DNA of 42,833 bases from a virus. A program made the position numbers and the translations under genes. Position 1 is the stretch's first letter. Each line of letters begins with the position of its first letter. The stretch spans positions 1 to 42,833 of IMG/VR virus record IMGVR_UViG_3300042476_000400; one strand, 5' to 3'. A model generated the notes under the pieces. It saw only the letters and a program-made list of their open reading frames with translations, was not told where the DNA came from and ran no database searches. Shown here piece after piece: positions 22,067 through 30,777 of the stretch.

Positions 22067-22102
22067 AAAAGGCCCGCTCGTGTAGCGCCAAGCGGGCCTT
22101 TT
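22067..22102. terminator. strong bidirectional intrinsic terminator abutting a start codon
   Basis: AAAAGGCCCGCT (22067-22078) and AGCGGGCCTTTT (22091-22102) pair perfectly over 12 bp across a 12-nt loop. On the minus strand the U-tract runs to within a few bases of ATG 22061. It would end transcripts from the terminase operon before the winged-helix gene. Confidence 0.85.
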
Positions 22103-22146
22103 CTACCGTCACCAACAAAAAACTGTGTTTGCTCTCTTCTCAGTCG

Positions 22147-22332
22147 CTACACTGAATCGAACGCCACGACCTTACTCTCGACCGGCGAACCGTCAACAAA
22201 AACTTTCGACTGATGCTTCCGGCATCGTTCCTTCCAAGCCAACCCTTCAGCCTGTTCCCTTGAGCACCCTCCATCGAACTCGTGGATGGCGGCTCGCTCC
22301 TCTTGGATTTCTTGGCAGGTTTCGCAGGTCAC
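22147..22332 (-). CDS. small conserved phage protein (EERAAIHEFDGG type)
   Basis: A 61-residue protein. GTG 22332 overlaps the TerL stop in GTGA. TCETCQEIQEERAAIHEFDGG followed by REQAEGLA is a pattern common in tiny phage and prophage proteins. Two Cys pairs may bind metal. Function unknown; the terminase coupling suggests a structural or packaging context. Confidence 0.68.
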   Translation of the reverse strand: MTCETCQEIQEERAAIHEFDGGCSREQAEGLAWKERCRKHQSKVFVDGSPVESKVVAFDSV

Positions 22333-23906
22333 AACAGCACCGACACTGGCTGAGAGCTGGCCCGGTTGGCAAGGATAGCCTTCTTCGCCCGGAACAATTC
22401 CTCGTAGCACATCGCCTGAAGCGGGTAGGTGAGAGCATCCCATGCGTGCTTGAACTCGGAAGCCCGGTCAACGGGGGTGTTCTTGCCCTTCTTAATGGAC
22501 TGCACCGACATGATGGTTTGCGGGCATTTCGTCTTGGAGAACTGGAGGCGGTCCTCGAAGAGTAGCCTGCGGGTGATGTCAATGCGTTGTCGCACAGAGC
22601 CGTCTCCCTTTTCAACGGCCAGCAGCTTGATTCGCTTCTTCGACGACAGATAGACCTCCACATGCTGCCTTCGATTGGAAATGGACTCCTTGAAGTCGAA
22701 TGCGGAACGGTCGGAGTAGTGCGTCCAGTGAATTGTTCTTCCAAGGTAGCTCTCCCAGAAATCCATCTTTTCGAGCACTCCCTCGGTAAAATCTTCGATG
22801 GATGCGTCGGAATGCAGCATCACCAGCTCGTCTATGATGGAGAAGTGTGGAACCTTGATGCCCTTTGAATTTGGCCAGTAGAAGCGCTCCATCAGGGTGA
22901 ACGCATGATTTGATGTGCCCAAGTCCCAGCCGGTAATCAGCTCATAGCAATCGTCCGATGGGACGAGCATCTGAGGGTCGCGGTTGAGCGGTGTCTCCAT
23001 TTCGCCTTGAACATGGATGGCGGGGCGGAATACGTCGTAGAAGAGGCCATCACCAGCAGCCGCAGTCCATTTCCCGAGATAGTAGCGGTCCCACAGCTCG
23101 GGTGAGTGAGCGTATTTGGTCTTCAGCTCAATTAAATCCTTCTCGGAAAGCGAGAGGTTGTCGTGAACGAAGACTTCAACGAGGCCGTAATTCTTCTGCT
23201 GGGCAACCATGTCTTCAACATTGATTGGCTTGTCGCCAATCAGCTCGATGATCTGCGTGGTGTCCAGCCGCCTAAACTTGTAGAAAATCTGGTAAATCCA
23301 GTGGTCTTCACCAGGGGATTCCGGGTTGGTGTCGATCACCATCGTCAGGTCGCTGGTCTTCCAGAAGCTCTTTTCGCGAAGACATTCTGAGATGATGTCG
23401 AAAGCAGCCCTCGTCTTGACCCACGTAGCAGCTTCGGACCAGTAGATGAACGACATCTTCTTGCCCTTGAACCGCTCCTTGATGTCCGACTCGGTGGCTC
23501 CATCCCGAAAAGATTCAAGCTGGAATTCGCTGACAGTTCCGTGCTTGTTGCGGATGCTGAACTTCATCCTCTTGGTGGACCCGGCCATGTAGGGCTTGCG
23601 GACCCACTCCAAACCAAACCCACCTTCGACCCACATGGGAACGATTTCCTCAACGAGCTGCTGCCAGCATCCGCCATCTATGGCATTCGTGAGGGTTGGC
23701 GAAACGATGGCGATTAGAGCGCGGTCAACCTCCCAAGCGTGTTCGACGGCAGCGTGCAGGCAGCCGACCGTTTTGGAGGATTTACGCGGCCCGGAAACGC
23801 AGGTGTAGCGTGTTCTGTCGGGGTTTGCTGGGTGAACTTGCCAGCGGATTTCGTTCTGCTTGGGAAAACATTTTGGAGCCCAACTGACCTGTTCTTCGGT
23901 TGCCAT
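22329..23906 (-). CDS. terL: terminase large subunit
   Basis: A 525-residue packaging motor from ATG 23906 (GTG 23921 is an alternative and would leave almost no leader). ATPase domain: Walker A GPRKSSKT (about 40), Walker B SFIYWSEA (about 150), coupling motif DTNPESPG. C-terminal RNase H-like nuclease: TGWDLGTSNHA (about 310), DRSAFDFKES (about 380) and HAWDALTYPL near the end supply acidic residues. It translocates DNA into proheads through the portal and cuts concatemers. It is on the strand opposite to the portal and capsid genes, which is unusual. No small subunit is recognised. Confidence 0.93.
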   Translation of the reverse strand: MATEEQVSWAPKCFPKQNEIRWQVHPANPDRTRYTCVSGPRKSSKTVGCLHAAVEHAWEVDRALIAIVSPTLTNAIDGGCWQQLVEEIVPMWVEGGFGLEWVRKPYMAGSTKRMKFSIRNKHGTVSEFQLESFRDGATESDIKERFKGKKMSFIYWSEAATWVKTRAAFDIISECLREKSFWKTSDLTMVIDTNPESPGEDHWIYQIFYKFRRLDTTQIIELIGDKPINVEDMVAQQKNYGLVEVFVHDNLSLSEKDLIELKTKYAHSPELWDRYYLGKWTAAAGDGLFYDVFRPAIHVQGEMETPLNRDPQMLVPSDDCYELITGWDLGTSNHAFTLMERFYWPNSKGIKVPHFSIIDELVMLHSDASIEDFTEGVLEKMDFWESYLGRTIHWTHYSDRSAFDFKESISNRRQHVEVYLSSKKRIKLLAVEKGDGSVRQRIDITRRLLFEDRLQFSKTKCPQTIMSVQSIKKGKNTPVDRASEFKHAWDALTYPLQAMCYEELFRAKKAILANRASSQPVSVLL

Positions 23907-23917
23907 AGATGCTGCTT

Positions 23918-23964
23918 GCACTTTAGAACTGCATCGTTAAAGTGCCAGCACAAACTATGAACAA
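23918..23964. promoter_or_regulatory. divergent promoter/operator between terminase and head genes
   Basis: On the minus strand TTGTTC (23964-23959), 17 bp, TTTAAC (23941-23936) forms a promoter for terL. GCACTTTA (23918-23925) and TAAAGTGC (23938-23945) are perfect inverted arms around 12 nt and overlap that -10. The plus-strand promoter for 23957 is less clear. Confidence 0.55.
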
Positions 23965-24256
23965 GATGACCCTTAACTCCAAAGATCCCGCCGTGATGGA
24001 AGCCATCAAGGACTGCGCCGTGGGTGACGAGAAGGAGCTGCTCGTGAAGGTCAAAGTCACCGAGGTTGGCCCGATGGTGGACTTCGACGTGATGTCCGCC
24101 AAATACGCCGAGGAGAAAGTCGAAGAGGAAGAGGTGGTCGAGAATAATGGTGAAGTCGTCGAGGAGGGCATGGAAGCTGAAGCCCCGATGCCCATGAAGA
24201 AGAAGAAGGGCAACCCCGCGCTGGCCATCCTGATTGCTCCCGGTGGAAAGCGTTAA
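23957..24256 (+). CDS. small acidic protein preceding the portal gene
   Basis: A 99-residue protein (ATG 23957; GTG 23942 in frame). VKVKVTEVGPMVDFDV looks like a beta-rich N-terminal part, followed by a Glu/Val-rich run and a terminal KKKKGNPALAILIAPGGKR. No family recognised. It opens the head operon, 5 nt before the portal gene, so a head-assembly or small-terminase-like role is conceivable but unproven. Confidence 0.68.
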   Translation: MNKMTLNSKDPAVMEAIKDCAVGDEKELLVKVKVTEVGPMVDFDVMSAKYAEEKVEEEEVVENNGEVVEEGMEAEAPMPMKKKKGNPALAILIAPGGKR

Positions 24257-24261
24257 ACTGC

Positions 24262-26763
24262 ATGATCCCCCAGTCAGTCTTCAAGAAGCACGGCTGCGAC
24301 ACGGAATCTCTCCGTGCGCTTTTCACCATTTCTGAAGACCAGATTACTCCCGCGAAGGATAAGAAGGGCGTAAAAGTTCCCCCTCGCAAGACTTCCGACG
24401 AGACGACTACTGGCGAGAAACCAGGCGTGTATCGCCTACGGCAACTCCTGCGGTCCCGCCTTCAGGATGGCGCTCAGAACAACCTGCGCGACTACCGCAT
24501 ATTCGCGGCCATTGACTACGCCTACGACGCGCCTTTCCACCAGACCACCCCGACCCTCGTTCAGCACATCCTCCACCAGAAGATGACGTATGATGAGTCT
24601 CTGAAAGTGGTCGAAGGCTGGGGGCTTGTGTGGGGCGACATCTTCCGTCTGGAACGCGGTCCTGATGGCGCTGTGCTGAAGGATGCTCAAGGCTGCAATC
24701 GCTTTGCGGTCAATGCTCCAAGCCTTGTTCGGACCCTGATTCCATTGGTTAAATCGCTGGTGACAGTGCGGACGGCAAAGCTCTACACCGACCGCGACCA
24801 GATTCCTCTCTTCAAGTTCGAGCCCATCCACGCCACCGACGAGAACCGGCTCCTCTGCGAAGTCCTTACGAGCGTTGCTGAAGCGATGGTGACGCAGTTC
24901 GGCTATCGCTCCGAGCTGAAGGACTTGATCCTTCACACGCTCCTTTACGGCATCTGCCTCATGTTCCCGCAGGAGGCGTGGTTCTGTGAGAAGCAGGAGG
25001 ACATGGAAGGCGAGGAGAAGATCGTGAAGGAGGGTCTGCGCTACCTCCAGCCGCATCCCACCCGGTTTTTCTACGATCTGATGTATCGGACCAGCTCGTT
25101 CAACACGAACACCGGCTGCAAGTTTGCCGGACACTGGCGCATCATTCGCTACGGCGACATCCTTCACAACCCGAACTACTTCAACAAGGGGGCCATCTCC
25201 TACGGAACGAACTGGTTCAATAATCCCTTGGCCGGGAACTACTTCTCGGACTTCTATCCTTGCACGGTGCAATTCCCGCAGTGCGCTCCCGGCAGTGATA
25301 CCAACCGGGAAGACCGGGCGGCGTTCTACTGCGTGGACGATGAGGACAAGGCGGTGTTCCAAGCGGACCTGTTGTGCGAACTGATTCCGAGCCAGTGGGA
25401 CTTGGGCACCTACACGCATCCTGTCTGGTTCCGCTTCGTGATGGCGTCTGATGACACGGTGATCTTTGCGGAGCCGCTGTCTTACAACCCCATCGTTTAT
25501 TCTGGATACGATGCTGATGGGAATCGTGTGCGGAACGCCAGCATGGCGCTGGAGCTGATTCCATTCCAAGACCAGCTCGGGAACATTCTCAGCCAGATTC
25601 TCCTGACGGCGAAGCAGAACCTCGCCAACATCACGTTCTACGACAAGAACATCGTCAACGTCGCGCAGATTGAGAACTTGAAGAACTCCGGCGAGATGCT
25701 GGTTCGCGGGTTGAACTTCGTGGAGATGGACAAGGAGAAGGATGCCATTGCAGGGCTCGACACGCGGAAAGCCTTTGAGACGGTGAACTTTGCCAAGATG
25801 TCCACTGCGGAGCTGGTGAACACGATGAACACCATCATCTCGATGGCGGAGCGGATGCTCTCGTTCAGTGCTCAGGAGCTTGGTGGAGCGGCAAGCCATC
25901 AGCAAAGCGCCGAGGAAATTCGCACCGTGGCCGGTAACGTCGGTGTGCGGGTGGCCTACACGGGCACTTTCATTGACGACGCGATTGATGCGTGGAAGAC
26001 GCAGATTGCCAACGCCTCGATGGCTTACATGGACAGCGGCTTCGTCGCTCTGGTGTCGCCTGACATCCCCAACCTTGAGGAACTCCTCAAGAAGCTCGGC
26101 TTTGAGATGATCGACAAGGGTGGTGGCCGGGTGAAAGCGAAGGTCCGTGTGGACAAAAAGAAGATCGTTCCACTGCTCTTGGAAGGACTGGCCTCTACCC
26201 GTGACGGCCCTGACCGTGGCACTGATGCGCAGGCTGCCACCGTGCAGATGCAAACGTGGTCGGCCATCGCTGCCAACCAGCCGCTCGCCCAGGCAGTCGG
26301 AGCGAAGACCATCCTGCGTGGCATGGAAGAGGCTGCCCGCCTTGGCGGTGCCGGGAAGGACTTCAAGCTGGATGCGTCCGGCGAGGAGCAGCCGAATCAG
26401 GAGCAGATGGTTCAGATGGCGCAGCAGATCCAGCAGAGCGCCGTCGAGGAGTCTGTGAAGCAAGTCACCCAGCTCGTCGCCGAGCAGGTAGTGAAGCCTG
26501 CCGCCGAGCAGATTGGCAAGCAGCAGCAGCAGATCGACCAGATGGCGCAGGAGGTCAACGCAGTGGCTCAGGGCGCAGCCGCAACGCAGGTTGCCGTCGA
26601 GAAGCTCGCCCAGATTGTGCAAAGCGCCATGAGCGCCCCGCCGCTCCCGCCTCAGATGCCGCCGCCGATGCCTTATGGAACAGAACCCATTCCTCCAGTT
26701 GGAGCCGAACCCATTGCCGGAGCCGGACCAGTTGTCCCTCCGCAAATGGCTCTCCCAGTCTGA
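24262..26763 (+). CDS. portal protein
   Basis: An 833-residue protein in the portal position (terminase, portal, scaffold, capsid). The length and the order of domains fit large podovirus-like portals. It has an alpha/beta clip-wing region with many Trp/Tyr, an internal region from LIPFQDQLGNILSQILLTAK that would form the crown, and a Gln-rich coiled-coil C-terminus (QMAQQIQQSAVEESVKQ onward, about 700-790) ending in a Pro-rich tail. Twelve copies form the vertex ring through which DNA enters. Direct family motifs are weak by eye; position and composition carry the call. The 3' end overlaps the next gene by 89 nt out of frame. Confidence 0.82.
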   Translation: MIPQSVFKKHGCDTESLRALFTISEDQITPAKDKKGVKVPPRKTSDETTTGEKPGVYRLRQLLRSRLQDGAQNNLRDYRIFAAIDYAYDAPFHQTTPTLVQHILHQKMTYDESLKVVEGWGLVWGDIFRLERGPDGAVLKDAQGCNRFAVNAPSLVRTLIPLVKSLVTVRTAKLYTDRDQIPLFKFEPIHATDENRLLCEVLTSVAEAMVTQFGYRSELKDLILHTLLYGICLMFPQEAWFCEKQEDMEGEEKIVKEGLRYLQPHPTRFFYDLMYRTSSFNTNTGCKFAGHWRIIRYGDILHNPNYFNKGAISYGTNWFNNPLAGNYFSDFYPCTVQFPQCAPGSDTNREDRAAFYCVDDEDKAVFQADLLCELIPSQWDLGTYTHPVWFRFVMASDDTVIFAEPLSYNPIVYSGYDADGNRVRNASMALELIPFQDQLGNILSQILLTAKQNLANITFYDKNIVNVAQIENLKNSGEMLVRGLNFVEMDKEKDAIAGLDTRKAFETVNFAKMSTAELVNTMNTIISMAERMLSFSAQELGGAASHQQSAEEIRTVAGNVGVRVAYTGTFIDDAIDAWKTQIANASMAYMDSGFVALVSPDIPNLEELLKKLGFEMIDKGGGRVKAKVRVDKKKIVPLLLEGLASTRDGPDRGTDAQAATVQMQTWSAIAANQPLAQAVGAKTILRGMEEAARLGGAGKDFKLDASGEEQPNQEQMVQMAQQIQQSAVEESVKQVTQLVAEQVVKPAAEQIGKQQQQIDQMAQEVNAVAQGAAATQVAVEKLAQIVQSAMSAPPLPPQMPPPMPYGTEPIPPVGAEPIAGAGPVVPPQMALPV

Positions 26764-26968
26764 GCGCACCAAGATTGAGGCAGTGGTGAAAAGCCTTGGA
26801 TTGAAGCACGCAATGGCCGGTTCCGAGCGGGCCATGCACCCGCATGAGGGAAAGATTGCAGCCTCTCGCGGCGACTTTCATGCGGCCATGCGTTACCGGC
26901 ACTTTCTGCAAGTCCTCGATGAGTTGGACAAGCTGCCCCATTTCGAGACGGTGAAGACAAACATCTGA
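26675..26968 (+). CDS. hypothetical head-operon protein
   Basis: A 97-residue helical protein. ATG 26675 lies 89 nt inside the portal gene in another frame. It opens with Pro/Leu-rich EPNPLPEPDQL, then a charged helix (RTKIEAVVKSLGLKHAMAGS) and a C-terminal helix (AMRYRHFLQVLDELDKL). Position suggests a small head-assembly factor. Function unknown. Confidence 0.65.
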   Translation: MEQNPFLQLEPNPLPEPDQLSLRKWLSQSERTKIEAVVKSLGLKHAMAGSERAMHPHEGKIAASRGDFHAAMRYRHFLQVLDELDKLPHFETVKTNI

Positions 26969-26984
26969 CAACCCCACAAAACAC

Positions 26985-28418
26985 ATGCCAGCCACACTAG
27001 ATGCGCCGAAAGGTGCCCCCGTGTCCGAAATGGACAAGACCAAGGATCTGCTTCAACAGTTCAAGGAGAACTGGATTCAGAGTTCGCCCAAAAAGGAAGA
27101 GCCCAAGGCGGAGCGCAAGCCGGAGAACTTCCCGAAGATTTCCGACCCCGTGGCTCCTGAGCCCGCACCTGCACCGGAAGCCAAGAAGGAACCCGCCAAG
27201 GAGCCCGAGAAGGCCGCAGCGGAGGAGCCTGCCAAGCCGAAGCCCGCTCCTGAGCTGGAGCGCAAGCCTGCCATCAATCAGGAAGAACTCTCCGAGTCCA
27301 TCGTCAAAGGCGTGCGTGAGGGCGTCCGTGAAGCGGTGCGACAGGAGCGGAAGGCGGAAGAGCCCAAGGAGGCACCGCTCCCACCTGTCGAGCTGAAGCG
27401 GATGGAGCGGCTGGCTGTGCTGGAGCAGCTCTACCCGGAAGACTACAAGGACATCGCTCAACAGCGAGAGAACTTCCTGAAAGCCCAGCGGAAGTATGAG
27501 GAGAGTTGGATCAAAGAGCATCCCGGCGAAGACTTCGACCCGAACGCCGCCGACCACGAGGAGTTCTTCGAGAAAGACCCCATCAACAAGGTGGATGCAG
27601 AGCACATGGCAGAAGCCATCGCCGAGCACCGCTTGAAGGATGAGCGCAAGGCGTTCGATGCCAAGCTCGAAGCTGTGGCCACTCGCGCCGAGGTGAACCC
27701 CGCAGCGGCCCGTGAAGGGGCTCGTGTAGCGTCCAGCGTAGTGAGCGGAATTCTCGGTAAGGCTGGCAGCGGTCTGGTGAACTCCGACGGCTCCATCAAT
27801 CAGGAACGCTTCGAGGCGCTCCAGACGGAAGACCCTGTTCGCGCCCCCGTTCTGGCTCACGCCGCACAGGCCGCGCAGAAGCTCGGAACCGAAGTGGTGA
27901 AGCTGTTCCGTGGAGCCGTGAAGCCGGACACTGAGCGCAATCCGCTGCACCGCCAGATCGTCGAGTTCGGCAAGGGCGTCGAGGAACGCATGTTGCAACT
28001 GAGCCCAGACCAGTGGGAGGGGCAAGACCAGCGCAACCGCAAGCACGAGGACTTCGTTCCGAGCGCCAAGTTCCACCGCATGAGCAAAGCGGAGCAGGCG
28101 AAACACTGGACCTTTGACGAGCGCGATTTCGTCGAACTCATGGCGCTGGACCTGCAAAATGATGCGAAAAAAGTGATCGACGAAGAGGAAAATCGCATCA
28201 TCACGCTGGCTAAACGGCGAGGTTACGAAGTGACATCTGCACCAAAAGCGCCAGCCGCAGCACCGGCCAAACAGCAATCCCCGCTCATTACACACGAGGA
28301 GAAACCTGTTTCTCCGTCCTCCGCGCTCCAGCCAAAAATGGCGGGCGTAAAAGGTGCCCCTCCAGCCGAGTCGCAAACTTTACTTCAGGCTTGGGGAAAA
28401 GCGTGGCTTGGTAAATAG
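26985..28418 (+). CDS. scaffolding-like head protein
   Basis: A 477-residue, highly charged protein between the portal and capsid genes. Residues about 30-120 are Pro/Glu/Lys/Ala-rich and disordered. The middle is coiled coil (RERIA-type helices, SIVKGVREGVREAVRQERKA). The C-terminus is Ala/Pro-rich. This matches scaffolding proteins, which template the prohead and leave on maturation. No protease catalytic motif is seen. Assignment is by position and composition. Confidence 0.7.
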   Translation: MPATLDAPKGAPVSEMDKTKDLLQQFKENWIQSSPKKEEPKAERKPENFPKISDPVAPEPAPAPEAKKEPAKEPEKAAAEEPAKPKPAPELERKPAINQEELSESIVKGVREGVREAVRQERKAEEPKEAPLPPVELKRMERLAVLEQLYPEDYKDIAQQRENFLKAQRKYEESWIKEHPGEDFDPNAADHEEFFEKDPINKVDAEHMAEAIAEHRLKDERKAFDAKLEAVATRAEVNPAAAREGARVASSVVSGILGKAGSGLVNSDGSINQERFEALQTEDPVRAPVLAHAAQAAQKLGTEVVKLFRGAVKPDTERNPLHRQIVEFGKGVEERMLQLSPDQWEGQDQRNRKHEDFVPSAKFHRMSKAEQAKHWTFDERDFVELMALDLQNDAKKVIDEEENRIITLAKRRGYEVTSAPKAPAAAPAKQQSPLITHEEKPVSPSSALQPKMAGVKGAPPAESQTLLQAWGKAWLGK

Positions 28419-28420
28419 TT

Positions 28421-28480
28421 CTTGCAAGCAAGCCGGGAAAGTTCTCGGCCAGAACAGCAACAACAAACTATAACGATAAA
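28421..28480 (+). promoter_or_regulatory. possible promoter/operator before the capsid gene
   Basis: A 65-bp A-rich gap. GTTCT-CGGCC-AGAAC (28441-28455) is an inverted repeat and CTTGCAAG (28421-28428) a palindrome. TATAAC (28469-28474) ends 9 nt before ATG 28484, with no clear -35 at the right distance and no SD. AACGATAAAG here recurs at 40947. Confidence 0.35.
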
Positions 28481-28483
28481 GCT

Positions 28484-30202
28484 ATGGCCGTATCTGCGAA
28501 TATCTTCAGCAAGTGCTCTCCGGCACTTGGAACCAACATCCAGGCTTGCGGGTCGGTGACGATCTGCAACGCCTCCGTCATCACCGCCGACAACATCGAA
28601 GAGGTCTTCGCTGATGCGGACGGCAACTTCCGCATCATGGATGCTCTGGCTGGTTTCCAGCTTGAGGTCAAGGCGTGCGGTGCCTCGCAGGTCGGAATGT
28701 TCGACTTCCTGATGGCGAACCGTGTGAACTGGTCGAAGCGCGTGGACGCCGTGAAGTCCGCTGGCCTTGCCAGGCTGCGCCCGTTCGTGATCGCTCGCCG
28801 CAAGTGGCCGATCAACAACAAGTATTGGAACGTCAGCGGCGGTCAGGCGTCCGGTGGCAACTGGCGCGTGGACGTGTCCAGCCCGACCGGCGTTCCGTTC
28901 GATGTGCGCTCCTTCATCGCCGATGAGGAAGTGTATATCCAGTCGGCGGGCGATGGCGGCAGCCTCTCCGAAACCCAGTGGAAGATTGTCAGCGCCACCG
29001 CGTTGACCTCGACCTCTGGCCGGTTGGTCCTGTCCTCGCTGAACTCCGGCTCCTACTTGGATGCCGACAAGCTCACCAGTCCCGTGACTGGCTGGCTGAT
29101 TCGCGGCATCAACAACAAGGATGTCACGGAGAGCTTCTGCAATCAGCCTCCGAGCTACATCACCAACTCTGATTACCCGGCGTGGTATCAGACGATGCGT
29201 TTCACCACCTGCAAGAGTGAACTCTACGACCAGTATCGTGAGGCGCTGCTCGCTGGCGGAAACACCTACTTCCGCGATTTCCAAGACCTCCCCGAGGCGG
29301 AAGTCAACCGGCAGGAGGGTCTGGACGCTCAAAACCGCATGGCCTACGCCATGTTCTACAACAAGCCGCTGGTGAACCAAACGATGTCCACCTACGACCA
29401 GTTGGAGGACATCACCACGGCTGCGAGCCAGTTCCTCGACATCCCGACCAGCTCGCGCTGCGTCGGCAAGCGGGCGAACATGGTGGGCATCCTCGAACAG
29501 CTCGCCGAGTGCGACCGTGTGGCGGACCTTCAGGGTGGCCAGCTCATCCTGAGCGACCTGTTCCGCACGCTCTATCTCATGCTCCGCTCGCGCCAGGCGA
29601 ACGGTGACACGAGCAACATGATCGACCTGTTCATGGACACCTCGACGGCGAGCCGGTTCCATCAGGCGATGGTTACTTACTACAGCGCCCAGAACAGCGG
29701 CCTGCTCCGGGTCAACATGAACATGGGTGGCGATTACAGCATCACCAACCCTGCGCAGATCAAGAAGGCCGAGTTCGGCTTCGCTTATCGCAGTTACCCG
29801 CTGGAGTGGCCGCAGGGCTTGGTCATCAACGTCGTCACGCACTTCTTCTTCGACGACCTCGTGACGCAGGCGGCTGCCATCGGCAACACCTCGCTCGGGC
29901 GGAACATCTGGATTCTGGACTTTGCGGGCATCTACCCGTTCACCGTCTCCACGGATCGGACCGTCACCAAGACCAATCCCAATGCGTTGCAGGGGATTGA
30001 TGCCACCTACGCCTGCACTCCGAAAATCTACACGGAGCAGAAGACGCTCAACAGCTTCACGATGGGTATGCACGTTGAGTGCCCCCGTGCGAGCATCGTG
30101 TTGGAGAACGTCGGCGAGGAAGTCCCTGACGCCACTACGGATGACGGCAGCAGCGTCTATCCGAACGATGGCTCCGGTGTGACCACCACGCCTGCGGACT
30201 AA
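28484..30202 (+). CDS. major capsid protein
   Basis: A 572-residue protein in the capsid position, followed directly by a strong terminator as for an abundantly made product. Conserved HK97 motifs are not obvious by eye. The pattern of aromatic/beta-rich segments (PAWYQTMRFTTCKSELYDQ, FAYRSYPLEWPQGLVIN, IWILDFAGIYPF) fits a HK97-like fold or its podovirus relatives. It is Cys-rich for a capsid protein. The last ~25 residues (TTDDGSS, ending VTTTPAD) are Thr/Ser/Asp/Gly-rich and probably surface-exposed; they resemble the tails of neighbouring virion-type proteins. Confidence 0.78.
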   Translation: MAVSANIFSKCSPALGTNIQACGSVTICNASVITADNIEEVFADADGNFRIMDALAGFQLEVKACGASQVGMFDFLMANRVNWSKRVDAVKSAGLARLRPFVIARRKWPINNKYWNVSGGQASGGNWRVDVSSPTGVPFDVRSFIADEEVYIQSAGDGGSLSETQWKIVSATALTSTSGRLVLSSLNSGSYLDADKLTSPVTGWLIRGINNKDVTESFCNQPPSYITNSDYPAWYQTMRFTTCKSELYDQYREALLAGGNTYFRDFQDLPEAEVNRQEGLDAQNRMAYAMFYNKPLVNQTMSTYDQLEDITTAASQFLDIPTSSRCVGKRANMVGILEQLAECDRVADLQGGQLILSDLFRTLYLMLRSRQANGDTSNMIDLFMDTSTASRFHQAMVTYYSAQNSGLLRVNMNMGGDYSITNPAQIKKAEFGFAYRSYPLEWPQGLVINVVTHFFFDDLVTQAAAIGNTSLGRNIWILDFAGIYPFTVSTDRTVTKTNPNALQGIDATYACTPKIYTEQKTLNSFTMGMHVECPRASIVLENVGEEVPDATTDDGSSVYPNDGSGVTTTPAD

Positions 30203-30225
30203 TCGCAGCGGCCCAAGAAATTGCG

Positions 30226-30264
30226 CCGGGCCGTTCAGAAACTCTGGACGGCCCGGTTTTCTTT
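30226..30264 (+). terminator. intrinsic terminator after the capsid gene
   Basis: CCGGGCCGTTCAGA (30226-30239), loop AAC, TCTGGACGGCCCGG (30243-30256): a 14-bp stem with one G-U pair, followed by TTTTCTTT. Strong rho-independent pattern. Confidence 0.88.
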
Positions 30265-30280
30265 GGATACTGTCCCGCCT

Positions 30281-30775
30281 ATGCGCTACTTCAAGAAAGC
30301 AATCCTCAGTCAAAACATCTTCAAAGACCGCGATGGCAAGACTATCGCATGGGAGATTCTTCCGGGTAACACTGGCGTCATCGCCCTCGACCCGGCCACT
30401 AAGGGTCAACTTATTGAGGACTTGGTGAAGTCCATCAATCGCCGTGGTATCACCGAGATCGACGACGCTCGCTACGTCGAGTTAAAAAAAAACCGCAAGA
30501 ACTTCAAGCCCGCGACAAAATTGTCCAGCTTAGGCGGGCCAATGCGCGTCCTCCGCAACGACCTCACCCCCCGAAAACAAGCGGCTGCTCCGTCTGCGGA
30601 CGCCGCCGCCAGCAGCAACCCCAGTGAGCCCAAGCCTGAAGCGCAGCCGAACACACCGCTCCCGAAGGGTGACGCCACCCTCGCTGAAGCGGTGCAGCCC
30701 GCCCCCAAGCCAGTCCGGCTGGGTCGGCCTCGCAAGCAGCGCTTTGCGGAAGCTCCTGAGCCTGTAGCAGCCTGA
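30281..30775 (+). CDS. hypothetical head protein with A9 slippery run
   Basis: A 164-residue protein; ATG 30281 was chosen because the upstream extension runs through the terminator hairpin. The N-terminal ~80 residues form a compact domain (AILSQNIFKDRDGKTIAWEI). The rest is Ala/Pro-rich linker with a basic RLGRPRKQRF patch. The codons TTA AAA AAA AAC at 30482-30493 contain A-AAA-AAC in the correct phase for -1 frameshifting; the -1 frame would stop about 41 codons later. Function unknown. Confidence 0.68.
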   Translation: MRYFKKAILSQNIFKDRDGKTIAWEILPGNTGVIALDPATKGQLIEDLVKSINRRGITEIDDARYVELKKNRKNFKPATKLSSLGGPMRVLRNDLTPRKQAAAPSADAAASSNPSEPKPEAQPNTPLPKGDATLAEAVQPAPKPVRLGRPRKQRFAEAPEPVAA

Positions 30776-30777
30776 AC

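Noticed and set aside
24436-26835. 799-residue open frame antisense to the portal gene
   Set aside because: Mirror of a G+C-biased codon pattern. It is rich in Arg/Leu/His without motifs, and the plus-strand frame fits operon order and overlaps.
26997-28376. 459-residue open frame antisense to the scaffold gene
   Set aside because: Leu/Arg/Phe-rich shadow of a Glu/Lys/Ala-rich real gene.
28385-30409. 674-residue open frame antisense to the capsid gene
   Set aside because: Same shadow effect; it also crosses the terminator after the capsid gene and has no protein-like pattern.
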